Shown here: positions 1 through 9,400 of the stretch, piece after piece
How the letters are laid out: every line of letters begins with the position of its first letter
Position numbering within the stretch: position 1 is the stretch's first letter
Notes under the pieces: model-generated
Database searches by the model: none
What the model was told of the DNA's origin: nothing
Seen by the model: only the letters and a program-made list of their open reading frames with translations
Source: an uncultured Sphingomonadales bacterium
Lineage (GTDB): Bacteria > Pseudomonadota > Alphaproteobacteria > Sphingomonadales > Sphingomonadaceae
NCBI GenBank assembly: GCA_903832325.1
Contig: CAILBC010000043.1
Location: forward strand, 62,001 to 126,000
Reading direction: 5' to 3'
Length of the DNA: 64,000 nt
Program-made: the position numbers and the translations under genes

Positions 1-513
1 AATCCGATGCAATGGGAAGGCTATTCCGATACGATCTGGGGGCTGACTGCCTGCGACGGGCCGGGCAATCATGTGCTGCCCTACCGCGGCGGAACCGCAC
101 ATTTTTCGGGCTATGCCGCGCGTGGGCCGATGGGGCAGCCCGATGGCTATGACGATGGCACGCTGGCGCCCACGGCGGCGCTTGGTTCCATCGCCTTTGC
201 CCCCGAAATCGTGATCCCGGCGGCGCGCGCGCTGGCTTCGTGGCAGGGCGGCCGGCTTTATGGCCGTTATGGTTTCAGCGATGCGTTCAACCCCAGCTTT
301 CGCGATGCGAGCCGGCGGGTGGACAATGGCTCGGTCGATCCCGCGTTCGGCTGGGTGGGCAGTGATTACCTGGGCATTGATCAGGGCCCGATCCTGAGCA
401 TGATCGCCAATTATCGCAGCGAAACGATCTGGAAAGTGATGCGCAAGGTGCCGCATATCCGCCGCGGGCTGATGCGGGCGGGGTTCACCGGGGGCTGGCT
501 GGGCGCCGCCTGA
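1..513 (+). CDS. GH144-like/glycoamylase-domain hydrolase, C-terminal part
   Basis: The reading frame is open from base 1, so the start lies outside the window; 170 residues remain. The sequence fits the end of the glycoamylase-like fold (PF10091), the family that holds GH144 endo-beta-1,2-glucanases. It has YGRYGFSDAFN, then WVGSDYLGIDQGPI and MIANYRSETIW, the conserved closing motifs of that alpha/alpha-barrel. The likely role is cleavage of beta-glucan or a related oligosaccharide in the periplasm, but the catalytic acidic residues and any signal peptide are not in view. It faces a DUF6445/TBDT/halogenase set on the other strand, which fits a carbohydrate locus. The exact substrate is inference. 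Confidence 0.7.
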   Translation, partial: NPMQWEGYSDTIWGLTACDGPGNHVLPYRGGTAHFSGYAARGPMGQPDGYDDGTLAPTAALGSIAFAPEIVIPAARALASWQGGRLYGRYGFSDAFNPSFRDASRRVDNGSVDPAFGWVGSDYLGIDQGPILSMIANYRSETIWKVMRKVPHIRRGLMRAGFTGGWLGAA

Positions 514-536
514 CCGCCACGCCGGTCAGGCGGCGC
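503..536. terminator. Perfect palindrome between two convergent genes
   Basis: Thirteen bases (503-515) pair perfectly with 524-536 around an 8-base loop. Both stop codons lie inside the stem, and each protein's last two codons (Ala-Ala) form part of an arm. There is no U-tract on either side, so this is a candidate bidirectional terminator or mRNA 3' stabiliser rather than a textbook intrinsic terminator. Confidence 0.5.
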
Positions 537-1227
537 GGATGAACAGGTTGGCAGTCAGTCGTCCGTCGCGGGGATCGGAGGAAAGCTGCGTGTCCGGCGC
601 GATCACGCCCGAATGGAGCAGGCTGCCGGGATAGATGACCAGCCGGTCGGCATGGCCGGTCACCCCGCCGATCAGTTCGTAATGCGCGTTTGATCCGGCA
701 ATGTAGGACGGACCGGCGCGCGCCGCCTCACCGCGCGCCGCAGCGACATAGTGCGCCAGGTTCGCTTCGGTCACGCATTCGATGCCCGTGGCACGATGGC
801 GATAGAATGCGGTGCCCTCGGTTTCGCGCAAATAGTGCATCACTGCGAAATGGCGCGGATCGGTCGAATCGAAATGGGGGGACCGCTGCACCGGGGTCAG
901 CGTTTGCGCCGGGGCGGTGACCATTGAAAAGCTGGCCTCGATCAGGTCAAAGCTGTCGATGTCATAGGCGCCGGCGATGAATGGTGCGGCGGCTTCGAGC
1001 AGGCTTTCGGCATAGGCCATTGCCGGTTCGTGCGCGGCAATCACGCGGCGCAGCCCGGGATAGTGGTTGGTCGCGGGTGGCAGAGGCGCAAGCGCCGCCG
1101 CAAGTTCGACAACCGGTGTGCAATCGCCGCAGAACGCGTCGATTGTCACCACCGGTGTCTGGTCGCGCCCGATGCGGTGCAGCGCGGGGCGCATGGCGGC
1201 GTGGGGAAGCACGGATGGAGGGTTCAT
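526..1227 (-). CDS. DUF6445 family protein, putative Fe(II)/2-oxoglutarate oxygenase fold
   Basis: This 233-residue protein resembles the DUF6445 family of unknown function. It carries a candidate metal triad and cosubstrate arginine in the order seen in 2-oxoglutarate dioxygenases: H118-x-D120 in SPHFD, H205 in SLLHSG, and R223 in GRLTANLF. It shares NHYPGLR and TAFYRHRATG almost exactly with the second family member at 20479-21159. The start at 1227 is preferred because GGAAG lies 8 bases upstream; a GTG at 1245 is possible. It is the last gene of a minus-strand run (halogenase, TBDT, DUF6445), 55 bases after the TBDT. The substrate is unknown; oxygenase activity is inferred from motifs only. 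Confidence 0.7.
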   Translation of the reverse strand: MNPPSVLPHAAMRPALHRIGRDQTPVVTIDAFCGDCTPVVELAAALAPLPPATNHYPGLRRVIAAHEPAMAYAESLLEAAAPFIAGAYDIDSFDLIEASFSMVTAPAQTLTPVQRSPHFDSTDPRHFAVMHYLRETEGTAFYRHRATGIECVTEANLAHYVAAARGEAARAGPSYIAGSNAHYELIGGVTGHADRLVIYPGSLLHSGVIAPDTQLSSDPRDGRLTANLFIRAA

Positions 1228-1282
1228 GCTCCGCACTTCCGCCACGCCAGAGGGAACCGGTGGTGCCTGATGGTCAGGCCGG

Positions 1283-4279
1283 TCAGAACTTGTACTTCAC
1301 CCCGGCCTGGAACCGGCGTGCATTGCCACCCAGACCGTTTTCCACCAGCGAAGGCGCGTTGCCGGCCGAAGTGCTGCCCGCGCCCCATGCCGAATAGCTG
1401 CGGTTGAGCCAGTTGAACGCATTGTAGACCTGGAAATCGACTGTCAGTTCATGCCCTTGCGCAAACGGCATGGTGAAAGTCTTGGCGATGCGCAGATCGA
1501 CATCCTTGTACCCGATGAATGGCTTGGGCGAATAGACTCCGCTGAAATTGGCATAGCAGCAGGCGCCCGCCGGTGCGTTGCCAAAGATCACCGTGCCAAA
1601 CCGCGGCCCCGAATTGAGGTTCAGCGTGCCCGAAACCGTGAAGCCATAAGGCGCGCGGTAATTGGCGGTGGTGTTCCAGATCCAGTCGGGAACGCCCGCG
1701 ACAAAGCCATTGCCATAGGCGTTCTGGCTGCCGCCGTTGAAAAACTCGTCGGAATTGAAATCGGGCGCGGCATCGTTGGTGCGTGCGCGCTGGATAGTCA
1801 GCGCAGTGGTAAAGCCCCACTTTGAGGTGTGGGTAAAGGGCTTTTCCACCTGGACATAGAGCGCGGTCAGCCAGGCCTTGCCATTGCTCTGCCCCAGATC
1901 GAGCTTGCCGTTGAAGCCGGGCAACTGGCCGGCGGGCGGGAAGTTGTCCTCGATCCAGCCCAGACCCTGGCTGGTATAGCTGCCATCGGGCAGGCGGTTG
2001 CCGCGCACATACTGGAAGATGTTGTGCGACCGCACGTGGCTGAGCGTGACGGTGGTCTTGATTTCGCCCATCTGCTTGCGAAAGCCAAGGTCGAACTGGT
2101 CGGAAAACGGCAGTGGCGTCTTGTTGTTGAGCAGCCACACGCTGCCCGCTGCCGGGTTCGATGCCTGCACCGCCGCGCGCAGCGTGGCCGGATTGAGGTA
2201 GCTTGCCGACCACACCAGGCAGTTGGCGAGCGCGGCCGAACCGGTCGGGCAGCTGCTGCCCGGCGCGACGAAATTGACGCGCGCGTTGTTCGAAGCGTTG
2301 GTTTGCGATTCGATCACCGATTCGATGAACAGGCTGCGGTCGTAATAACGCCCCGCACCGCCAAAGATCACGAAATCGCGATCGCCCTTCACGTCATAGG
2401 CAAAGCCCAGGCGCGGCTGAAAATTGGCCCATTCCAGCTTGCGGTTGCTGCCGGTGGACACATAGTCGTGGTAATTGATCCCGGCCGCCGCCAGATTGGG
2501 GTAGTTCTGCAGCGCCGCGACGATGTTGGCCGGGGTGACATACTTGTTGTTATTGGGATTGGTTTCCAGATCCCAGCGCAGACCATAGTTGATGGTCCAA
2601 TGATCGTCGGGCTTGTATTCGTCCTGTGCATAGAGCCCGATCTGCGTGTCCTTGCCCTTGTAGGTTGGCGAGGCTTCGACATTGATGTCGGCGCCATAGG
2701 GGATCTGCACGGTGGGGTCGAAATTGGTGCCCGCACCCTGGTTCAGGTAATAGAACCGGCCATTGTCGGCATTGGTGACGTTGCGCGCCAGATCGAGGAG
2801 CACCACCTGGCCGCCCAGCTTCAGCTTGTGCGCGCCGCGCGTCAGGACGAAATCGTCCTTGAACGTCAGCGAAGTCTGCCGATCGCCCTGCACGAAGAAA
2901 TGCGCGCCGAGTTCGGCGTTGTTGTTGAACGAACGGTTGGCAGGATCAGCCAGGTTTCCCGAATTGACCACATTGCTGATGTTGTATTCCGGGCCGGTGC
3001 CGATCGTCGGCGTGCTTTGCGTGTCGATATCATAGGACACATAAAGGTTGTTGGTCGAAGTTGCGGTCGTGTGCTTCCAGCTGAGCTGATAGCGGGTTTC
3101 CTGCGTCTGGATGTTTCGCGCATGGGTTACGGCCGCGTTGGAATCGATATCGCCCAGATTGGTTTCCCGCCGGACATAGCCCTCCAGGTTCACCGTATCC
3201 TGCGGCGTGGCATAGAACGTCAGCTTGCCGAAATAGAGCCCCTGGTGGAAATTGTAGCTGTGCGCCACGCCGGTGATCTGGCTCACCACGTTGTCAGGGT
3301 ATCCGCCTGGCGTCGGGCTGAGCATGCTGGTGGCACCGGGCAGGTTTTCGGAAACCGCCTCGGCCGCGATATAGAATGTCAGCTTGTCCCGAATGATCGG
3401 GCCGCCGAGGTCCGCACCAAACTGCTTGCGGTTGTATTGCGCCTTTGGAACGTTGTTCAGCTTGTCGAAATAGGACCGTTCGATGAACGCCTTGGGCTGG
3501 AATTCGACAAATGCGCCGCCGTGGAAGGTGTTTCCCCCGGTCTTGGTGATCGAATTGATCACCGCGGTGCCGGCCTGCCCGGTTTCCGCGCCGAAGTTCT
3601 GCGTTTCAACCTTGTATTCCTGGATCGCGCTTTGCGGGAACGGGTTGCCGCCCTGGCCAAAGTTCTGGCCCAGCACGCCGCCGTGGTTGATTGCGTTCTT
3701 GAAGCTGACGCCGTCGATGAACACGTTGACGTTCGACGGGCTGAGCGCGCCGGCCTGAACTTGTGCCGCACCGGGGAAATTGGTGATCTGCAGGCCGGGC
3801 GCAAGCGTCGCAAAACTGAGGAAGTTGCGCGAATCCTGCGGCAGGTTTTCGATCTGGTCGGGGGTGATGCTCACCGCGACATCGGCGCTGCGCACTTCAA
3901 GCTTTGAACGGGTGCCACGGACCACGATCTGCTTGTCGCCCGGGGTGTCGAAATCGACAATCGAGGTGGAGCTGACCGACAGCGTGACATCCTGCGGCGC
4001 GCGATCGGCCACCGACACGCGATAGCTTGACGGGCGCAGGCCCAGAATCTGGTAATTGCCCTTGTCATCCACGGTGCCGACGGTCTTGTGACCGGTCACG
4101 GTGTCGATCGCGACAACTTGCGTGCCGGCGGCTACGCCGTTGACATGGCCCTGCAGCGCGGCATCGCCCTGATCGGCAAGGGCCGGCGTTGCCATCAACA
4201 GCGCGGTGGCCACCGCGAGCGTCGAAATCGCATGGCGATCAAGCCGATGGCCCGTCGCTGCCTTGATTGATTGTGTCAT
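1283..4279 (-). CDS. TonB-dependent receptor with N-terminal carboxypeptidase-regulatory-like domain
   Basis: This is an outer-membrane active transporter of 998 residues. A signal peptide ends near ATPALA. A transthyretin-like/carboxypeptidase-regulatory domain follows (about residues 40-110, with DDKGNYQILGLRPSSYRVSV), then a plug containing NVFIDGVSFKNAI and INSITKTGGNTFHGG, and a long beta-barrel ending GVKYKF with the C-terminal Phe expected of barrel proteins. This is the Oar-like layout. The ATG at 4279 fits AAGGG 9 bases upstream better than the in-frame GTG at 4288. Two AACCGGTT operators lie about 110-135 bases upstream. Neighbouring glycan hydrolase and halogenase genes suggest oligosaccharide import; the ligand is not identifiable from sequence. 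Confidence 0.9.
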   Translation of the reverse strand: MTQSIKAATGHRLDRHAISTLAVATALLMATPALADQGDAALQGHVNGVAAGTQVVAIDTVTGHKTVGTVDDKGNYQILGLRPSSYRVSVADRAPQDVTLSVSSTSIVDFDTPGDKQIVVRGTRSKLEVRSADVAVSITPDQIENLPQDSRNFLSFATLAPGLQITNFPGAAQVQAGALSPSNVNVFIDGVSFKNAINHGGVLGQNFGQGGNPFPQSAIQEYKVETQNFGAETGQAGTAVINSITKTGGNTFHGGAFVEFQPKAFIERSYFDKLNNVPKAQYNRKQFGADLGGPIIRDKLTFYIAAEAVSENLPGATSMLSPTPGGYPDNVVSQITGVAHSYNFHQGLYFGKLTFYATPQDTVNLEGYVRRETNLGDIDSNAAVTHARNIQTQETRYQLSWKHTTATSTNNLYVSYDIDTQSTPTIGTGPEYNISNVVNSGNLADPANRSFNNNAELGAHFFVQGDRQTSLTFKDDFVLTRGAHKLKLGGQVVLLDLARNVTNADNGRFYYLNQGAGTNFDPTVQIPYGADINVEASPTYKGKDTQIGLYAQDEYKPDDHWTINYGLRWDLETNPNNNKYVTPANIVAALQNYPNLAAAGINYHDYVSTGSNRKLEWANFQPRLGFAYDVKGDRDFVIFGGAGRYYDRSLFIESVIESQTNASNNARVNFVAPGSSCPTGSAALANCLVWSASYLNPATLRAAVQASNPAAGSVWLLNNKTPLPFSDQFDLGFRKQMGEIKTTVTLSHVRSHNIFQYVRGNRLPDGSYTSQGLGWIEDNFPPAGQLPGFNGKLDLGQSNGKAWLTALYVQVEKPFTHTSKWGFTTALTIQRARTNDAAPDFNSDEFFNGGSQNAYGNGFVAGVPDWIWNTTANYRAPYGFTVSGTLNLNSGPRFGTVIFGNAPAGACCYANFSGVYSPKPFIGYKDVDLRIAKTFTMPFAQGHELTVDFQVYNAFNWLNRSYSAWGAGSTSAGNAPSLVENGLGGNARRFQAGVKYKF

Positions 4280-4388
4280 CAGCCTCACCCTTTCGTGTTT
4301 TTTTTCGTTCTGTGCCGGTCGGTGCGAAAGGAATGGCGCATGGATTGCCCCCCACGCACAGATGTCCTTCGCCCGATCAGCCCCTGTA

Positions 4389-4422
4389 TGGAACCGGTTA
4401 CAGCATCACGTAACCGGTTACA
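4389..4422. promoter_or_regulatory. Tandem LacI-type operators upstream of the TonB receptor
   Basis: Two copies of an AACCGGTT-centred palindrome, at 4392-4399 and 4412-4419, have centres exactly 20 bp apart (about two helical turns). The second extends to GTAACCGGTTAC (4410-4421). A longer perfect copy sits before the adjacent halogenase gene at 6242-6257. Central-CG palindromes of this kind are typical LacI-family operators; the cognate regulator is not in the window. Confidence 0.65.
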
Positions 4423-4523
4423 ACCCCATTCTGTGCGCCTCTGCAATGGTGTTGCGAATTTGCCATAAGCCGTGTCGGCCCGGGTTTGTTCAGCCCCGCG
4501 CAAATGGGCAGTATCGTTTCAAC

Positions 4524-6164
4524 TCAGGTGGTTGGGCCGGCTGCCCGAACGTCCTGAAACCGCACCGTATGGCTGATCCCGCCAAATTGCATGGCCGGGC
4601 GCGGGGGCGCCACGGGGCGCGGGTCGACAATCCGGCGGATATAGTCGGCATGGCCCGGCATGCGGTTTGCGGTATCGTCGATCACGTCCTCGATATCGGC
4701 CAGGAATGCGCGCACTTCGTCATCGGGCAGCATGTCGACCATCGGATCGTATTGCATCGGCAGGCCCTGGCCGATCAGCACCTGCACCCAGCTTTCCTCG
4801 CGAAACAGTTCGGCCTTGTGATGCATGAAGAACCGGGCCGAGGCGCGGAACAGGTCGATCCGTTCGGCCAGGCTGTCGGGCACGTCCATGTGCTTCAGAT
4901 AAGCCCAGAACGGCGTGTCTTCGCGATCGGTCACTTTGTAGTGCGCGATGATGAAATCGCGGATGTCGGCATATTCGAAATCGGTCTGGCGGTTGTATTC
5001 GGCGATGTCGGCCGGATTGAAGGCGCGGCCGGGAAACAGCGCGATCAGGCGGAATATCGCGGTCTGGATCAGGTGGATGCTGGTCGATTCCAGCGGTTCG
5101 AGAAACCCCGAAGACAGCCCGATGGCAACAACGTTCCGGTCCCACGCGCGCTGGCGCTTGCCCGGGCGAAACCGCACCGGCATCGGGTCTTTCAGCGGCT
5201 TTCCATCCAGATTGCCCAGCAGCAGCCGCGCCGCATCGTCATCGCCGATCGCGTCGCCGGAATAGACCAGGCCGTTGCCGATGCGGTGCTGCAGCGGAAT
5301 GCGCCATTGCCAGCCGGCGCCATGCGCGGTTGATCGGGTATATGGGGTCAGCACCGGGGCATTTTCGCATGGCACCGCCAGCGCGCGGTCGCACAGCAGC
5401 CACCGGTTCCAGTCTTCATAGCCCACGCCCAGCGCATCGCCGATCAGCAGGCCGCGCATGCCCGAACAATCGATGAACAAGTCGCCACCGACCGTGCGTC
5501 CGTCGGCCAGCACGACCTGTTCGACAAATCCGGTCTCGCCATTGCGGACAACCGTGCCAATGCGCCCTTCGATCCGTTCCACCCCGCGCGCTTCCGACAG
5601 TTTGCGCAAGTGCGCGGCAAACAGCCCGGCATCGAAATGAAACGCATAATCGATATCGGCCAGGGGCGATCCCGGGGTGCGGCCATCGGGTTCGGCAAAG
5701 CGGTTCAACCGCGCCGCCACGCAATTGAGCGCATAGTGGTCAAAATGCCTGGCCTCGCCCATTTGCGCCAGCTTCAGCCAGAGCTGGTGGGTGTGCAGCC
5801 ACAAGTTGTCCTGCCCGATCTTGCCAAACCCGTGGATATAGCTGCTGCCGATATCGCGCCAATTGACGAATTCGATGCCCAGCTTGAACGTCGCCTTTGT
5901 CGCGCGGATCATCTCGGCGGTGTCGACGCCGGCCAGCGTGTTGTAAGTGCGGATTGCCGGGATGGTCGCTTCGCCCACCCCGATCGTGCCGATGTCATCG
6001 GATTCGACCAGGCGGATGGTATATCCGCGCGTGAACAATTTCGACAGCAGTGCCGCAGTCATCCACCCGGCCGTGCCGCCGCCGACAATGGTGATGGCGC
6101 TGATCGGCGGATTGTCAGCTTTGCTCATCTTTTCTGGCCCAATCATCTTTTCAGGCTCTTGCAT
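4524..6164 (-). CDS. Flavin-dependent tryptophan-halogenase-like protein
   Basis: This 546-residue member of the tryptophan halogenase family (PF04820) has the FAD-binding GGGTAGWMTAALL near residue 28, the family's conserved lysine (K94 in ATFKLGIEF, aligning by eye with the PrnA catalytic Lys), the halogenase signature GWQWRIP, and GFLEPLESTSIHLIQ. Such proteins oxidise chloride or bromide with FADH2 and O2, but relatives next to TonB receptors have no established substrate. The ATG at 6164 is chosen because AGAGGAG lies 6 bases upstream; an ATG at 6236 has no ribosome site and abuts the operator. It is upstream of, and codirectional with, the TBDT and DUF6445 genes. Confidence 0.85.
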   Translation of the reverse strand: MQEPEKMIGPEKMSKADNPPISAITIVGGGTAGWMTAALLSKLFTRGYTIRLVESDDIGTIGVGEATIPAIRTYNTLAGVDTAEMIRATKATFKLGIEFVNWRDIGSSYIHGFGKIGQDNLWLHTHQLWLKLAQMGEARHFDHYALNCVAARLNRFAEPDGRTPGSPLADIDYAFHFDAGLFAAHLRKLSEARGVERIEGRIGTVVRNGETGFVEQVVLADGRTVGGDLFIDCSGMRGLLIGDALGVGYEDWNRWLLCDRALAVPCENAPVLTPYTRSTAHGAGWQWRIPLQHRIGNGLVYSGDAIGDDDAARLLLGNLDGKPLKDPMPVRFRPGKRQRAWDRNVVAIGLSSGFLEPLESTSIHLIQTAIFRLIALFPGRAFNPADIAEYNRQTDFEYADIRDFIIAHYKVTDREDTPFWAYLKHMDVPDSLAERIDLFRASARFFMHHKAELFREESWVQVLIGQGLPMQYDPMVDMLPDDEVRAFLADIEDVIDDTANRMPGHADYIRRIVDPRPVAPPRPAMQFGGISHTVRFQDVRAAGPTT

Positions 6165-6241
6165 CACGGGCTCCTCTGGTCGGAAGGGGGGCAGGGCCGA
6201 TCCACGCACCGCAAATGTCCTCTCCGCCGTCTCCATCCGGC

Positions 6242-6257
6242 TTGTAACCGGTTACAA
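6242..6257. promoter_or_regulatory. Perfect 16-bp LacI-type operator before the halogenase gene
   Basis: TTGTAACCGGTTACAA is a perfect palindrome, 78 bases upstream of the preferred halogenase start. It shares its core with the pair at 4392 and 4412, so halogenase and TBDT probably belong to one regulon. The 319 bases from 6165 to 6483 hold no gene; besides this site they contain the heptamer repeat at 6451, and nothing else was recognised. Confidence 0.65.
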
Positions 6258-6450
6258 AATCAGAGGCATAAGCCCTGTGCCTCGATCGATCAATCGGATT
6301 TGCGCGGACGCACCCGCCCCGGGCCGCGTCCCGAAATTGTGCAAACGCGATGGAATCGCCCCTATACAGCCGTCCCGGAGCGATTTAGCGTCGGTGCGGC
6401 TGTGACTCATCGGATCGACGCGATCCGGCTCCTGCGCAGAACTGACGGGC

Positions 6451-6483
6451 CAGGGTGCAGGGTGCAGGGGGCAGGGGGCAGGG
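6451..6483 (+). repeat. Heptanucleotide tandem repeat at a translation start
   Basis: Four full 7-base units and one partial run head to tail: CAGGGTG twice, CAGGGGG twice, then CAGGG. The TTG start of the large surface protein follows directly. The AGGGGG inside the repeat can pair with the 16S anti-Shine-Dalgarno (one G-U wobble) at 5-base spacing. Copy-number change would not preserve frame or spacing. Confidence 0.75.
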
Positions 6484-9400
6484 TTGGCGACGATTTCATG
6501 GAATGCTGCGGGAAGCCCGGGCGATTGGGGTTTTGCGGCAAACTGGGTGAACAGCATAAAGCCCCGGCCGGCCGATACGGTCTCGCTGGCTGCGACCCGG
6601 CCGACCACGATCACCGTTGGCCCGTCCAACATCGTGACAGTGGCCGCGATTATCTCGGGTGCCGCCGGCAATGATACGATCACCATCGCCGGCGGCACTT
6701 TGTCGATCACCGGCGATGCGGCGATCGGCAGCGGGCTGACGATCACGTCCGGAACGCTCAACCTTGGTGCGACGACCAATCTGGTTGGCGGTCCCGGGGC
6801 GCTTGTCACCAACGCCGGGATGATTGCCAAGGCCGCCGACACCGGCACCGGCACCGCAACGGTATCGGTCGCCACTGTCAACACCGGCACGATCAGTGTC
6901 GGCGCGGGCAGCTTGCGCTTCACCGGTGCGGTCATCCAGAACGGCAATCTTGTCGCGGCCGATGGCGCCACGCTCGCACTCACCGTCGGGGGCACGCTTG
7001 GCGGCAGCGTCAGCGCGGTTGGCACGGGCCAGATCACCTTTGGCGGCGATTGGACGCTGGCGGTCACTTCGCTGAGCCTTACCGGAAACCTGGGCTTTAC
7101 CGGGTCGTTGTCCTTCACCAGCGGCCAGACCCTGACGCTGGCGGGTTCGACCATCCTTGGCACCACGCTCAAAGGCAGTGGCAAGCTGATCACGCTGGGC
7201 CCGGTGTCCGTCAACAGCGGGCTTGTGACCGGGGGTGCGGTCTGGTCGGCCAGCGCGGGCGTAACTTTCGCCAAAAACGCGGTGCTCTCGCTCAAGGCCG
7301 GGACCCTGGCGATCACCAATGCGGGCAGCGTGGCGCTGGATGACGGATCGGCGATCAGCTCGTTCGACGGCACCGATGCTTTGACCAATGCCGGTGCGAT
7401 CACCAAATCTGCCGGCACCGGCAACGCTGGTATCACGGCCAGCGTGACCAACACCGGATCGATCACCGCCACGTCCGGCCAGATCCAGCTCAATGGCACG
7501 CTTTCGAACAGCGGGACCCTGGCCGCGACCGGCGCCACGTTCGTCGCCACCGGCCCCGTGACCGAAACCGGCATGTTGACCGCGGGCAACGGTGGCTCGG
7601 TGCAACTGACGGGCGGTGGAACGCTCGGCGGCAGTATCAGCACCACCGGCACCGGCCAGATCGCGCTGCTGGGCGGTTGGACGCTCTCGCCCGGGACGCT
7701 GGCATGGAATGGCGCGGTTTCGCTGGGCGGCACGATCACCTTTGCCAGCGGACAAAGTTTCGCCCTTGGGGGAAGCACCAGCTTTTCGGGCGCGATCCAT
7801 GGCCCGGGAACGCTCACCACTTCGGGCCCGGTATCGGTGCAATCGGGCGGGGTCCAGTCCGGCGCGATCTGGTCCGACAGCGGCGCGATGACGTTTGCCG
7901 GCAACGCGAACCTTGTGCTCGATTCCGGCGCGCTGGCCATCGCGGCGGGCGGCAGCATCGCGCTGTCCGACGGATCGCAAGTCACCGCGCTTACCGGCAC
8001 CGAACACGTCGCAAATGCCGGATCGATCACAAAGACGAACGGCACCGGCAGCGCGCAGATCGGCGGCCTGATCACCAACACCGGCACGATCAGCGTTACC
8101 GCTGGCACGCTGACGATTGGCAGCACGGTCGCCAACAGCGGCACGATGCATGCAACCGGCGCGACGCTGGCTTTGGGCACGATCAGCGGCACCGGCGTGA
8201 TCGGCGCCAGCGCCGGGGGCACGATCGTGTTCAGGCGCGGCGGGCAACTGGGCTCGTTCATTACGGCCGACGATACCAGCCAGGTCGATCTGACCGGCGG
8301 CACGTTCACCTTTGCCGGACCCGGCCTGACCTGGGCATTCCAGACCGCGCTGGCCGGTCCGGCGGTGCTGACTCTGGCTGCCGGCCAGACGTTCACCCTT
8401 TCCCGGGTGACCACGATTTCCGGCGCTGATGTAGAAGGTATCGGGGCGGGCGGCGGCACGCTGGTTACCACCAACACGCTGACCGAGACCGGCGCGCAAG
8501 TGGGTGGCGGTGCCACCTGGCAGGTATCGGGCACGGTCAACCAGCACGATGGCGGTTTGCTGCTGGGCACCACTATCGCCGGGGCGACCGGCACCGTGGC
8601 AATTGTCGCCGGCGGGACGTTCAATCTTGCCGATGACAACGGCATCTCCGGGCTTGCTGCAACGCCCTCCGGGCCTCCCGGCGGTATCGTGTCCAACGCC
8701 GGCATGCTGGCCAAGACCGGCGGCGCCGGCACCAGCACGGTCAGCAGCGCGATCACCAACACCGGCACGATCGAAATCGACAGCGGCACGCTCGACATAT
8801 CCGGTCTGCTCACCACCACCGGCGCGATCAACATCGGTGCGGCAGGCATTCTGCAATTGACCGGTGGCGCCGCGCTGGGCGGCACGCTGGCCAACCACAG
8901 CACGCACCAGGTCGTGCTTGGCGGTGCGAACTTTACCGTTGGGCAAATCGGCGGAGTCTGGGCGGGGGTCGACCTGACGTCGGCACTGCAATTCACCGCG
9001 GGGCAGACTTTCACCTTTGCCGGAACCAGCACCCTGGCCGGCACGGTGACCGGCGCCGGCACGCTGACGCTTGCCGGTACAACGGCCATCGGCAGCGGCG
9101 CAGCCGTTACCTATGGCGCAACCCTGGCGATCAGCGGCAGCGCCAGCCTTGCCGGCACGACGCTGTGGCTGGACAACCGGTTCAGCGATCCGGCCGGCAA
9201 CGGCAATCTGTCGATTGTCAGCGGTGGCAGCCTGTCGCTGGTCGATGATCAGGCGCGCATCGGGTTCAGCACCGGCGATGCGGCGATCACCAACGCAGGG
9301 ACCCTGGCGAAGACCGGCGGGACCGGGGTCACGCAGATCCAGCAGGACCTGATCAACACCGGCACGATTGCGGCGACAGCCGGCACGATCAGCCTGTCGG

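Noticed and set aside
1829-3907. Antisense 692-residue frame under the first TonB receptor
   Set aside because: The composition mirrors sense codon bias, there is no recognisable family, and it lies wholly inside a well-supported receptor gene.
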